Below are positions 25,395-34,207 of a stretch of 64,000 nucleotides of DNA, one piece after another (position 1 is the stretch's first letter; the number at the start of each line of letters is the position of its first letter). Location: contig NZ_LAJB01000017.1 in NCBI RefSeq assembly GCF_000970685.1, positions 61,926-125,925 on the forward strand, given 5' to 3'. A program made the position numbers and the translations under genes. This DNA is from Domibacillus indicus (GTDB taxonomy: Bacteria; Bacillota; Bacilli; Bacillales; Domibacillaceae). A model generated the notes under the pieces. The model did no database searches and was not told the DNA's origin. It saw nothing but the letters and a program-made list of their open reading frames with translations.

Positions 25395-25414
25395 AGATGC
25401 CTATTCCAGCATCT
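25395..25414 (-). terminator. ABC-operon terminator hairpin, proximal copy
   Basis: Stem AGATGC / GCATCT, 6 bp downstream of the binding-protein stop codon. It has lost one base pair relative to the distal copy and is followed on the minus strand by the insertion rather than a T-tract. Confidence 0.7.
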
Positions 25415-25420
25415 CTTCTT

Positions 25421-26764
25421 TTATTTCTTGAAGTGTTCGTCATACTGCTTTTGAGATTCTTCGATTGCACCGGCCCATTCATCCAGGAATTCCTTGACAG
25501 TTATTTTTCCGCTCATAACATTTTGGACGCCGGAGTCAACAGTGTTGTCCAGGATAGAACGGTAGTCAGGCAGATAGAATGGCGGTTTGTAAAGAACAAG
25601 ATTTGGGTCTTCATATACTTCAAACGCTACTTTAATATGCTCAGCATTTTTCACCCATTCTTCTTCAAGTACGTCTGCATTTGTTGGAATTTGTCCCACC
25701 TGCTCGTTCCAGTAGCTCTGGCTTTCAGCCGAGTTTAAGAATTTGGTAAATTCCCATGCCGCTTCAGGGTGTTCCGTTGACTTAAAGATAGAAATACCAA
25801 TTGTGTTGCCGCCTTCCGCTACATATTTTCCATCTTCTGACTTCGGAAGTGCAAGCGCTTTAAACTGGCCTGGCTCAAGAGCTTCACTATGCTCACCATA
25901 TGAACCGACATTGTGCTGCACCATCGCGACTGCTCCTGTATCAAAACCAGCAATCATTTCTTTGTAGCCATTTGTAATATCGCTTTTCGGCGTGAATTTT
26001 TGATACATATCAAAATACTTTTCTAAAAACTCTACGTGCTTTGGATCGTTAATTGTGCTTTTCCCTTTGTCATCTACGTATTCCTCGATACCGGAATACG
26101 CATACATCATACGCTGCAGCTGAAAAGAACCGCCTGCTCCGCCGCGAATCGTATAGCCGTACCGGTTGTTTGCTTTGTCTGTCATGCTTTCAGCAGCAGC
26201 GAAAAATTCATCCCACGTCTCTGGAGCTTTCACATTTTTCTCCTGGAACCAATCTGGACGGTACCAGAGAATATCAATGTTTTGCGTATAAGGAATACCG
26301 TATAATTTCTCGTCCATTACAATTTCTTTATTGAAATCAATTGCACTTTTATTAATCTTGTCTTTGTCCTCCCATTCATCATACTGCTCATCAAGAGGAA
26401 GAAGTGCCTCCCGTGCTGCAAACTCAGGAAGCCAGCTTGTCTGGACACTTCCCATATCCGGCATATCATCTGCCGCAATGGCTGCATCCAGCTTTTGTTT
26501 TGCTGAATCTTTTGGAAGTCCGACGTATTCTACATCAATATTTTCATTCTCCGCTTCAAAACGGGAAATTAATTCTTCCCAAATAGGTGTCCGCTGAGGG
26601 CCGGCATTTTCATCCCAAAATGTGATGGTTACTGGCTCATCCGGGTTCGCTTTTTCCCCGGAGCCTGATCCCTGTACTTCCGTGTCATCATTTCCACACC
26701 CCGCCATCAGCATAGATGCTAAAACAAAAGATGTTGTCATGCCATGAAATAATTTTTTCCCCAT
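25421..26764 (-). CDS. Sugar ABC transporter substrate-binding lipoprotein
   Basis: 447-residue cluster B extracellular binding protein with a lipoprotein signal (SFVLASMLMAGC, lipobox Cys about 23). It has family stretches VTITFWDENAGPQ, IPYTQNIDILWYRPDWF and GGNTIGISIF. It binds the oligosaccharide taken up through the two permeases encoded just upstream. No ATPase gene is present here, so a shared MsmX-type ATPase elsewhere is likely. Confidence 0.9.
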   Translation of the reverse strand: MGKKLFHGMTTSFVLASMLMAGCGNDDTEVQGSGSGEKANPDEPVTITFWDENAGPQRTPIWEELISRFEAENENIDVEYVGLPKDSAKQKLDAAIAADDMPDMGSVQTSWLPEFAAREALLPLDEQYDEWEDKDKINKSAIDFNKEIVMDEKLYGIPYTQNIDILWYRPDWFQEKNVKAPETWDEFFAAAESMTDKANNRYGYTIRGGAGGSFQLQRMMYAYSGIEEYVDDKGKSTINDPKHVEFLEKYFDMYQKFTPKSDITNGYKEMIAGFDTGAVAMVQHNVGSYGEHSEALEPGQFKALALPKSEDGKYVAEGGNTIGISIFKSTEHPEAAWEFTKFLNSAESQSYWNEQVGQIPTNADVLEEEWVKNAEHIKVAFEVYEDPNLVLYKPPFYLPDYRSILDNTVDSGVQNVMSGKITVKEFLDEWAGAIEESQKQYDEHFKK

Positions 26765-26785
26765 TTTAATTCCCCCTGTTTTAAA

Positions 26786-27613
26786 TTAGCCTTTGACTGC
26801 GCCGCCAAGACCGCTGACCAGATGTTTCTGTGCGTAGATAAAGAGCAATACTGCCGGCACAAGCGCGATCACACTTCCTGCAGCCAGCGCGCCATAGTTT
26901 ACATTAAATTCACCCATCATATAGCTAAGCCCGACCGGAAGCGTAAACTTGCTTTGCTGGTTGGTCAGCATAAGCGCCAATAAAAATTCATTCCATGTAT
27001 AAATCAACGTAAAAACGCCCGTTGCGACGATACCAGGAACCAGAAGCGGGAATACAACGTGCCGAAGCGACTGAATCCGGTTGCATCCATCAATCATTGC
27101 CGCTTCCTCCAGCTCCTTCGGTACATTTGAAATAAAGCCGCTCATTAAAACGGTGGTAAATGGAATTTCAACAGCTGCATACGTAATAATGAGCGAAAGC
27201 GGGCTGCTGATTAAGCCTAAATTTTTAAAAATAAGAAACAATGGGATAATGAGCATCGCCCGCGGAATAAATTGCGTGCACAGCAGCATAACCATGAATG
27301 CGCGCTTTCCTTTAAACTTATACCGGCTGAGCGCATAGCCCGATAAAATCGATAAAACAAGAACAAGGGCAACTGTGCTTACACCGACAATTAAACTATT
27401 TTTAAAATACGTGGCAAATCCCACATTGCTCCAGGCAATAACAAAGTTATCAATCGTCGGAGCGGTCGGGATATACTCGACCGGACGCTTCACAATATCT
27501 CCATCCATTTTAAACGCTGTATTTATCGTCCAATAAAATGGAAACATTGTAAAGACCAGCATAACAGCAAGCGGCAGGCGAAGTGTCAGCCAGCGGTCCA
27601 TCGTTCGATTCAT
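26786..27613 (-). CDS. Carbohydrate ABC transporter permease (MalG/UgpE type)
   Basis: 275-residue membrane protein with six segments and the EAA loop (EEAAMIDGCNRIQSLRHVVFPLL) that contacts the ATPase. Its ATG overlaps the stop of the partner permease by 4 bp. It acts with the binding protein downstream. Confidence 0.92.
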   Translation of the reverse strand: MNRTMDRWLTLRLPLAVMLVFTMFPFYWTINTAFKMDGDIVKRPVEYIPTAPTIDNFVIAWSNVGFATYFKNSLIVGVSTVALVLVLSILSGYALSRYKFKGKRAFMVMLLCTQFIPRAMLIIPLFLIFKNLGLISSPLSLIITYAAVEIPFTTVLMSGFISNVPKELEEAAMIDGCNRIQSLRHVVFPLLVPGIVATGVFTLIYTWNEFLLALMLTNQQSKFTLPVGLSYMMGEFNVNYGALAAGSVIALVPAVLLFIYAQKHLVSGLGGAVKG

Positions 27614-28563
27614 CGTTCTGCCTCCTCTTTTTCATATTTCGTTACTTTCAAAAAGACAACCGCAAAGATCAATAAGATACAGAATGAAATAACCGTTAAA
27701 GCGGAACCATATCCAAAATTACTGCCATGTACGGCCAGAGACGCAATATACATCGTTAACGTTGTTGTTGACTCTGCCGGTCCTCCGCCTGTTAAGTTAA
27801 AAATCAAGTCTACATTGTTAAACTCCCAAATTGTGCGAAGGAGTACAGTTAAAATAATCGTATTTTTCAGCTGTGGCAGTGTAATATAGAAAAACGTTTT
27901 TCTTCTTCCTGCCCCATCCACTTTGGCCGCTTCATACATTTCATTTGGGATGCTCTGCAAAGCAGCTAAAAGTGTAATCGCAAAAAATGGAATTCCGCGC
28001 CATAATTCAGCAATAACGACCGAGCCAAAAGCAGTGCTGACGTCTGACAGCCAGGCTTTGCTCTCGCTAATCAATCCAATACGCATTAATAAATCGTTGA
28101 TTACGCCCATATGCTCATTGTACATAAGAGACCACATAACCGATGCAAGTACACCGGAAATCGCCCATGGGATAAACGCAGCTGCCCGGAATATGCCTCT
28201 AAACTTGAACGCCTGGTTTAAAAGCAGAGCAACGGCCATTCCAAAAACCAGCTGAAGGCCGACCTGGGTAACGACCCATTTTAAGGTAACCAGCAAGCTT
28301 GGCAAAAACATCTTATCCGCTGTGAAGACTTCTTTGAAATTTTCCAGCCCCACAAATCCATTGTAATAAGGCGCTGACAAATCATAATTAAATAAACTGT
28401 AATAGAAAACGGTTCCAATCGGATAAAACAAAAAAGCGACAACGATAAAAACGGACGGAGCAATCATTAAATATGGAACCCAGTTGATTTTGTTCCGCTT
28501 TTTTTTAGGTGCTTCATATTCCTGCATGCGCCTTGCTATATCCACGTTAGACGGAGCACTCAT
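27610..28563 (-). CDS. Carbohydrate ABC transporter permease (MalF/UgpA type)
   Basis: 317-residue membrane protein with six segments and EAA loop (YEAAKVDGAGRRKTFFYITLPQL). It is the first gene of the oligosaccharide import operon. Its promoter region contains a perfect cre site at 28603-28616, so the operon is probably under CcpA control as well as under the YesMN-type system. Confidence 0.92.
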   Translation of the reverse strand: MSAPSNVDIARRMQEYEAPKKKRNKINWVPYLMIAPSVFIVVAFLFYPIGTVFYYSLFNYDLSAPYYNGFVGLENFKEVFTADKMFLPSLLVTLKWVVTQVGLQLVFGMAVALLLNQAFKFRGIFRAAAFIPWAISGVLASVMWSLMYNEHMGVINDLLMRIGLISESKAWLSDVSTAFGSVVIAELWRGIPFFAITLLAALQSIPNEMYEAAKVDGAGRRKTFFYITLPQLKNTIILTVLLRTIWEFNNVDLIFNLTGGGPAESTTTLTMYIASLAVHGSNFGYGSALTVISFCILLIFAVVFLKVTKYEKEEAER

Positions 28564-28602
28564 TAGCGTTTCCCTCCCGGTTTTGTTTTTTTATAGTGTA
28601 AT

Positions 28603-28616
28603 TGAAAACGCTATCA
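28603..28616 (+). promoter_or_regulatory. cre site (CcpA) of the ABC importer operon
   Basis: TGAAAACGCTATCA matches TGWNANCGNTNWCA at every position, 40 bp upstream of the first permease start codon. Confidence 0.7.
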
Positions 28617-28663
28617 TTTATAATTCAATATTTTTAGAAAAATGTATAAATTTTTTAGGAATT

Positions 28664-28710
28664 AAAAAAACTGTCTAAAGGGCTTCTTCAAGACCCTTCA
28701 GACAGTTTTG
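28664..28710 (-). terminator. Terminator of the epimerase gene
   Basis: On the minus strand AACTGTCTGAAGGG pairs with CCCTTTAGACAGTT, followed by seven T residues. It lies just after the stop codon at 28717. Confidence 0.8.
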
Positions 28711-28716
28711 TTTTTT

Positions 28717-29595
28717 TTAAATAAACGCAATCGTATAGTCTGCTTCGAAGCAGCCGCCCTTTTCCAGTTCGTTTATTCCCATTTTTTCATTCAAATTCCC
28801 GGTAGTATTTACGGTGTCCGCAATTCCATACCAGGGTTCAATGCAAACAAAAGGAGCCATCGTGCTTCGATCCCGGTTGTAGCTTGACCAAATGCCGACA
28901 AACGGAAACCCTGTTAAATTAACATCCACTCCGTGTCCGGTCTGGCTGGAGGTGAGCGAAACCCGATCAATCTGGCTGTAAATAAACGCATCATTCTGGA
29001 ACAATGACGCCTGGATCGAAATTGGCTCAATTTCATTTAAGGAATCCTTTTCTCTAACCAATGAATCAACCAGTTCATACTGCGTTACCTTCCTGCCAGG
29101 GGCCGGTGTGAAGGTGAGCGTATAGTCCCCGGCCTTTTCCCCGCTCGAAAGCGGTACATTAAAAGCAGGATGCGCACCAATGGAAAAGTACATTTTTTTA
29201 TTGTGTTTGTTGTGGATTTCCCATCGCACATTTAGCGATTGTCCGCTCAGTGTATAATGAATGACCGCTTGAAACCGGTATGGATATACGTCTAAAAACG
29301 CATCAGATGATTCAAAAACAAATGAAACGTGATCTGCATCCTGCTGATGTATCGAAAATTCCACGTCACGCAGAAAACCGTGCTGTGATAAATGATAGGA
29401 CTTTCCATCAAGCTTATATTGATCCCGCTTCAGCCTTCCGACTATCGGAAATAGCACGGGCGAAACGCGTCCCCAGTAGGTGCTGTCACCATTCCACATA
29501 TAATTCAGCCCTGTTTTTTTGCCAAAAACCTCCCGCAATTCCGCGCCGGACTTTGAAAAAACGGCTTTTAACTCTTCATTTTCAAGAATGATCAT
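28717..29595 (-). CDS. Aldose 1-epimerase family protein (LacX-like)
   Basis: 292-residue galactose-mutarotase-fold protein with RVSPVLFPIVGRL, SQHGFLRDVEF (catalytic-type His) and SIGAHPAFNVP. The branch corresponds to LacX/YihR-like aldose epimerases, which interconvert sugar anomers. GGAG precedes the ATG. It is a single gene with its own terminator; no clear link to the neighbouring oligouronide genes beyond position. Confidence 0.85.
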   Translation of the reverse strand: MIILENEELKAVFSKSGAELREVFGKKTGLNYMWNGDSTYWGRVSPVLFPIVGRLKRDQYKLDGKSYHLSQHGFLRDVEFSIHQQDADHVSFVFESSDAFLDVYPYRFQAVIHYTLSGQSLNVRWEIHNKHNKKMYFSIGAHPAFNVPLSSGEKAGDYTLTFTPAPGRKVTQYELVDSLVREKDSLNEIEPISIQASLFQNDAFIYSQIDRVSLTSSQTGHGVDVNLTGFPFVGIWSSYNRDRSTMAPFVCIEPWYGIADTVNTTGNLNEKMGINELEKGGCFEADYTIAFI

Positions 29596-29625
29596 GAACA
29601 GGCTCCTTTCACATATATCAAAAGA

Positions 29626-30681
29626 TTATTGATGCCCTTCTGACTCCCACTTTGCTGCTTCTTCCCGTACAATCGGTGCTACTTCTTTCCCAAGCAGTTC
29701 AATGGCTTTCATGACCAAATCATGCGGCATAGTGCCAACCGGCACATGAAGCAGAAAACGGGTAATGCCCACATTTTTTCGAAGGTGAATAATTTTATCC
29801 GCCACCGCTTTTGGGTCACCTACATACAATGCACCTTCAAAGCTGCGGGCAGCGTCAAAGCTAGACCGGGTGTACGGCCCCCATCCGCGTTCCCGTCCAA
29901 GATTATTCATAACAGCCTGCGTAGACGGATAAAATTGCTCTGCCGCTAATTCTGTGCTTTCTGCAATAAATCCGTGTGAATGAGATGCAACGGGCAATTT
30001 TGCCGGATCATGACCGGCATGAGCCGCCGCTTTTTTATAAAGTTTAACAAGCGGCGCAAATTGAACCGGACTGCCGCCGATAATCGCCAGTACAAGCGGC
30101 AGTCCAAGCAGTCCTGCCCGAACAACGGATTCCGAATTTCCTCCGCTGCCGATCCAGACTGGCAGCTGGTTTTGAACCGGCCGCGGATAAATACCCAGAT
30201 TATCAATCGCCGGCCGGTGTCCGCCCTTCCATGTTACCTTTTCCGATTCCCGGATTTTCAAAAGCAGCTCCAATTTCTCATCAAAGAGTTCATTGTAATC
30301 CTTCAAATCGTAGCCAAAAAGCGGAAACGATTCAATGAATGAACCGCGGCCTGCCATAATTTCCGCCCGTCCATTTGAAATGCCATCAAGCGTAGCAAAA
30401 TCTTGAAACACCCGTACTGGATCAGCAGACGAGAGTACCGTTACTGCACTTGTCAGCCGGATGTGTTTTGTCTGTGGTGCAGCTGCTGCCAGCACAAGTG
30501 CCGGGGAAGAAGCTGCATAGTCACTGCGATGATGCTCCCCAACACCAAACACATCAAGCCCTACCTGATCTGCCAGGATAATTTCTTCTACTACTTCACG
30601 CAGCCTTTGCGCATGGCTGATGACTTTTCCTGTTTCTACATCCGGTGTTGTTTCAACAAAGGTGCTGATTCCAATCTCCAT
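29626..30681 (-). CDS. LLM class flavin-dependent oxidoreductase
   Basis: 351-residue luciferase-like TIM barrel with [11 protein letters not shown] at the start, [13 protein letters not shown] and [14 protein letters not shown]. Members use FMNH2 or F420 for monooxygenation or reduction; in Bacillus FMN is expected. Substrate unknown. AAGGGTAGGG precedes the ATG. It lies 30 bp upstream of the epimerase and may be cotranscribed with it. Confidence 0.88.
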   Translation of the reverse strand: MEIGISTFVETTPDVETGKVISHAQRLREVVEEIILADQVGLDVFGVGEHHRSDYAASSPALVLAAAAPQTKHIRLTSAVTVLSSADPVRVFQDFATLDGISNGRAEIMAGRGSFIESFPLFGYDLKDYNELFDEKLELLLKIRESEKVTWKGGHRPAIDNLGIYPRPVQNQLPVWIGSGGNSESVVRAGLLGLPLVLAIIGGSPVQFAPLVKLYKKAAAHAGHDPAKLPVASHSHGFIAESTELAAEQFYPSTQAVMNNLGRERGWGPYTRSSFDAARSFEGALYVGDPKAVADKIIHLRKNVGITRFLLHVPVGTMPHDLVMKAIELLGKEVAPIVREEAAKWESEGHQ

Positions 30682-31104
30682 TTATTCCCTACCCTTCCAA
30701 GCCGGTTTCATTTTTCCTTCTTAAGTTAACATGATCTTATCGTTCCATAAACTATTTTGAATTTCGCCCAATTAAACAGAACCCCGGTAAAAATTCTTTA
30801 TAAATTTCTACACCGGCTGCAAAATACCTTCTTCTGCAAAAAGTCTTTCCGGTCCTGCCGGTGTCTTTGCCAAAACGGCCGGAAAAAGAAAATCAGGGGC
30901 GATATTCTCCTTGCCCGGGGCGAAAAAAGTTTTTTCCGCCCCTGACTGTGTGAAAACCGCCCCATATTAAAAAATACTGGCCAGAAAACGATCAATCTTC
31001 GCAAACAGATGGGAAAAGAATAAAGGAATCTAGAAATTGCCGGTTTTTTTCCTTTTTGTTAGGGAAAAGGAAAACCACTCTCTCTGTTTGAAAGGACTGT
31101 TTAG
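30682..31104. other. 423-bp non-coding interval with strong inverted repeats
   Basis: It separates the divergent LLM and ureohydrolase genes. Positions 30893-30901 and 30937-30945 form arms TCAGGGGCG/CGCCCCTGA, and the inner 30917-30942 is a near-perfect GGGGCG-A6 / T6-CGCCCC palindrome. Upstream, two CCGGT/ACCGG-bordered repeats occur between 30780 and 30865. No gene or known RNA recognised. Confidence 0.4.
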
Positions 31105-32046
31105 ATGACTGAAACTATTTATGGAAACACTCCCTGCTTTCTCGGAGCAAAAAATTTAGTAACGGCTGATCGTTTGGATGAAGTTGACGCTGTTGTTTAT
31201 GGTGTGCCGTGGGAAGGCGCTGTGACATGGGGCGATTACACGGGGTGTGAACTTGGTCCAAAAGTGATGCGCTTGAGTTCCGGACGCTACAGCGGCTATT
31301 TACCCGAGCTTGATCATATTGATGTGTTTGAACACATAAAGCTTGGTGATATAGGCGATGTTGATATTGTACCGGCAGATGTCGAAGAGACGATGAACCG
31401 TATTACTAATTTCACCGACACTCTCTGGAAAAGCGGCAAATTTTTAATCGGACTTGGCGGTGATCACGGCATCACTTTTCCCATTATCAGGTCTTTGACG
31501 AACCAGGGAAAGAAAGTAGGAATTATTCATCTAGATGCACACTTCGACAACCTCCCCTCCCATGAAGGAGACCCTTATGCGCGCTGCAGTCCATTTATGC
31601 GCCTCTATGAACAGAAGGGCGTGCGAAATGAAAGTATTATTCACGCAGGGATCCACGGCCCCCGCAATAAGCCGGAAAGCGGCCGCAATGCGCGTGATGC
31701 CGGCGCTGTAACAATAACCGTTAATGAAATTCGCGAGCACAAAGATTTAAAAATACTTGGCCGCCAGCTTTATGAGATGGCTTCAAAAGAAGTGGATTGT
31801 GTGTATTTAAGCATCTGCAGTGATGTTCTAGATTATGCCTTCAATCCGGGAGGACCGGTTGACGGAAACGGGCTTACTTCTTATGAACTATTAACGCTTG
31901 TACATGAAATTGCCAGGCAGGGCATTATCGGGATGGATTTTGTAGAAGTATATCCCCAGCAGGACCCGGCCCAGTTTTCTGCTCATTTATCATCAACCAT
32001 TATTTTGTACGCACTTGCCGGGCATGCCTTGAGCCAAAAACAATAA
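31105..32046 (+). CDS. Arginase/agmatinase (ureohydrolase) family protein with altered metal motif
   Basis: 313-residue ureohydrolase-fold protein. It keeps GLGGDHG (His about 121) and DAHFD (144-148). In the third motif, usually S-x-D-x-D, it reads SICSDVLD, so the first Asp is Cys (about 238) and only the second (about 240) remains. Members hydrolyse guanidino compounds with a di-manganese center. The substitution and the lack of an arginine/agmatine context leave the substrate open. AAAGGA precedes the ATG; a terminator follows. Confidence 0.82.
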   Translation: MTETIYGNTPCFLGAKNLVTADRLDEVDAVVYGVPWEGAVTWGDYTGCELGPKVMRLSSGRYSGYLPELDHIDVFEHIKLGDIGDVDIVPADVEETMNRITNFTDTLWKSGKFLIGLGGDHGITFPIIRSLTNQGKKVGIIHLDAHFDNLPSHEGDPYARCSPFMRLYEQKGVRNESIIHAGIHGPRNKPESGRNARDAGAVTITVNEIREHKDLKILGRQLYEMASKEVDCVYLSICSDVLDYAFNPGGPVDGNGLTSYELLTLVHEIARQGIIGMDFVEVYPQQDPAQFSAHLSSTIILYALAGHALSQKQ

Positions 32047-32092
32047 GAACGGAATTTTTTGGCCGGAAGCCTTTTAAAATCAAATTTCATGT

Positions 32093-32128
32093 AAAAGAGG
32101 AAGCCCCGCTGACGAGGCTTCCTCTTTT
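32093..32128. terminator. Bidirectional terminator
   Basis: Perfect 13-bp stem AAAAGAGGAAGCC / GGCTTCCTCTTTT between the convergent ureohydrolase and EIIA genes; it overlaps the EIIA stop. Confidence 0.85.
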
Positions 32129-32648
32129 ATTTTAACTTTACTGTTAACACAGTTGTTTCACCGGCAGCTGCCGATATATTTTCATTCTTTTCCATACTTT
32201 GAACCATATCGCCGTTTGAAATAATCATAGGCGTGAGTACACTGGCCGCTTTTTCACGAACGAGTTCAAGGCTGTATGTAAGAAGCACATCTCCCTTCTT
32301 TACCTGGTCCCCTTCTGAGACTTTAATATCGAATCCTTCTCCCTTCATGTTGACCGTATCGAGCCCAACATGAATTAAAATTTCAAGGCCCCCTGCCGTT
32401 TCCAGGCCGATTGCATGCTTTGTGGGGAAAATGTTTAATATTTTTGCATCGGCCGGCGCGACTACTTTTCCTTCCGCAGGGTTGACGGCCACTCCATCAC
32501 CCATCATTTTTTGAGAAAAAACCGGATCTGGCACTTCCTCCAGCCCTACAACATCACCAGTTAGTGGAGAAGCGAGCACTACTTCCTTTACATTTTCCGA
32601 TAAACCGCTTTCTTCCTTGTTTCCAAAAAGCTTATTTAAAAAACCCAT
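32127..32648 (-). CDS. PTS glucose-type EIIA protein
   Basis: 173-residue stand-alone EIIA-Glc domain with the His pair at about 78 (TKHAIG) and 93 (LIHVGLDTV, phosphorylated His), and SPLTGDVV near the start. It passes phosphate from HPr to an EIIBC protein encoded elsewhere. AAAGGAGG precedes the ATG. It lies 29 bp after the ribokinase gene and is probably cotranscribed. Confidence 0.9.
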   Translation of the reverse strand: MGFLNKLFGNKEESGLSENVKEVVLASPLTGDVVGLEEVPDPVFSQKMMGDGVAVNPAEGKVVAPADAKILNIFPTKHAIGLETAGGLEILIHVGLDTVNMKGEGFDIKVSEGDQVKKGDVLLTYSLELVREKAASVLTPMIISNGDMVQSMEKNENISAAAGETTVLTVKLK

Positions 32649-32677
32649 ATATAAACCTCCTTTTTTTGTTTTATTCC

Positions 32678-33601
32678 CTAAAGCCTGCTGGTTAAAAACG
32701 CTTTTATTTCTTTAATGGAAGGCATTGAAACAGCCGTGCCTTCTTTCATGACTGAAAGTGCCGACACAGCCTGGCCAAACTGAACAGCGTCTTCGATTTC
32801 CATTCCACTGCTGATTGCATGGGCAAAACCGCCATTAAAAGCATCACCGGCTCCGGTTGTATCGACTGCATTGACTGGAAAGGCTTCTATTTGTTTTCCG
32901 ATTCCCAAACCTTTTGATAAAAACACACCTTTTTTCCCGAGCGTAATGACGACAGTATCGACACCTTTCCTATGTAAAGAATCTGCTGCTTTTTGAGCAG
33001 AGGTCCGGTCTACTATCTCAATGCCGGTCATTCCTTTAGCTTCTGTTTCATTCGGTGTTAAATAAGCAATGTGCTCAAGCCATTCATCAGGAACTGCCAG
33101 ATAAGGAGCGGGATTTAATAAAATTGGCGTTTGATGGCGCACAGCCTGTTTAATGGCCGCCTCAACCGCTTCTAAACTGATTTCAAGCTGCAGCAGCAAA
33201 ATATCCGCTTTTTTCACAGCCTCCTCAGCCGCTTCTACCTCTAAGCCGGTCATTGTACCGCAGGCACCCGGGGCGATCACGATATCATTTTCTCCTTGAT
33301 CATCAACGGCAATAAGAGCTGTACCTGTTGCAAACTCCCCACTTCTTTTAATAAATTGCACATCAATCCCTTCCCGTTCAAAATGCCGCATCGCTTCATC
33401 ACCAAAAACATCAAGGCCGATTTTGGTAACAAACATAACGCTAGAGCCGCTTCTTGCCGCTGCCGTTGCCTGGTTGCCCCCTTTCCCGCCCGGTCCCATT
33501 TGAAAAGGACCGCCCAAAACCGTTTCACCCGGCACCGGCAAATGCGGTGTCCGGCTCATTAAATCCGTAACATAGCTGCCTACTACTGTTACCTGTCCCA
33601 C
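32678..33601 (-). CDS. rbsK: Ribokinase
   Basis: 307-residue PfkB-family kinase: GPGGKGGNQATAAARSG near the N-terminus, NPAPY, and the ATP/anion-hole motif DTTGAGDAFNGGFA with the catalytic Asp. This set is typical of ribokinase. The earliest GTG lies inside the GAGGTGA Shine-Dalgarno; the GTG at 33601, 5 nt after it, is used. No ribose transporter is adjacent. Confidence 0.87.
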   Translation of the reverse strand: MGQVTVVGSYVTDLMSRTPHLPVPGETVLGGPFQMGPGGKGGNQATAAARSGSSVMFVTKIGLDVFGDEAMRHFEREGIDVQFIKRSGEFATGTALIAVDDQGENDIVIAPGACGTMTGLEVEAAEEAVKKADILLLQLEISLEAVEAAIKQAVRHQTPILLNPAPYLAVPDEWLEHIAYLTPNETEAKGMTGIEIVDRTSAQKAADSLHRKGVDTVVITLGKKGVFLSKGLGIGKQIEAFPVNAVDTTGAGDAFNGGFAHAISSGMEIEDAVQFGQAVSALSVMKEGTAVSMPSIKEIKAFLTSRL

Positions 33602-33633
33602 TCTTATCACCTCAACTTAAGCATAAAAGAAAG

Positions 33634-33668
33634 AAGTCTCTAATGCCAATGAAAGGCAGAAGAGACTT
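33634..33668 (-). terminator. Terminator after the 89-residue gene
   Basis: Outer arms AAGTCTCT / AGAGACTT with an inner GCC/GGC pairing, on the minus strand after the stop at 33673. Confidence 0.55.
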
Positions 33669-33672
33669 TTAT

Positions 33673-33942
33673 TTATGCCGGACGCTCATTGTGAAGCGCT
33701 TTCATTTTTTGCAGAAAGAAATTTTCCTGTTCAAGACGCTTGCCTTCAATAAATTCTTCCCGGGCAATTTCCTTTACCGAGGTGACCCCATTGTGCTTTA
33801 CCCCGGGCATATCCGCTGCCTGTTCCATAATAAAAACCGGTGTGCAGCTTTCTTCTGTTACCAAATAACGTGCCACACTTACCTCATTCCGCTTGCCTAC
33901 GTGACCATACCGTAAAACCACCTTCCAATATTTCCATCTCAT
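33673..33942 (-). CDS. Hypothetical protein, 89 residues
   Basis: Basic, soluble-looking small protein beginning MRWKYWKVVLRYGHVGKRNE, with no recognised domain. GGAGGGATC precedes this ATG, so the longer open frame upstream is not used. It is divergent from the GGDEF-EAL gene and has its own terminator. Function unknown. Confidence 0.7.
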   Translation of the reverse strand: MRWKYWKVVLRYGHVGKRNEVSVARYLVTEESCTPVFIMEQAADMPGVKHNGVTSVKEIAREEFIEGKRLEQENFFLQKMKALHNERPA

Positions 33943-34000
33943 ATTGATCCCTCCGATTTTATATATTATGTACTGTATACCCCTTTTAGCCCTAAAAAAA

Positions 34001-34029
34001 AAATTTACTTTATTCAAAAAAGTAAATTT
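34001..34029. promoter_or_regulatory. 11-bp inverted repeat in a divergent promoter region
   Basis: AAATTTACTTT / AAAGTAAATTT separated by 7 bp, between the divergent 89-residue gene and the GGDEF-EAL gene. It could be an operator; there is no T-tract that would mark a terminator. Confidence 0.35.
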
Positions 34030-34207
34030 GTTGAGAATACCCACAAAGCCGATCCTTTTTTATAAAACTTTTATAAGATCAGTTCCTTCGAAAGCAGCGC
34101 CTGCCTATGATACTTGAAATCGCGTTTCATTATTTTTCCCTCATTGCAAAAATCAGATAAAGAAGTAAAATATACCTATATAACTCCCATGTGAAAGGTT
34201 GAATGTA

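Noticed and set aside
25247..25738. Long open frames across insertion E3 and the binding-protein gene
   Set aside because: Shadow frames of a GC-rich structured repeat and of the antisense of a clear gene.
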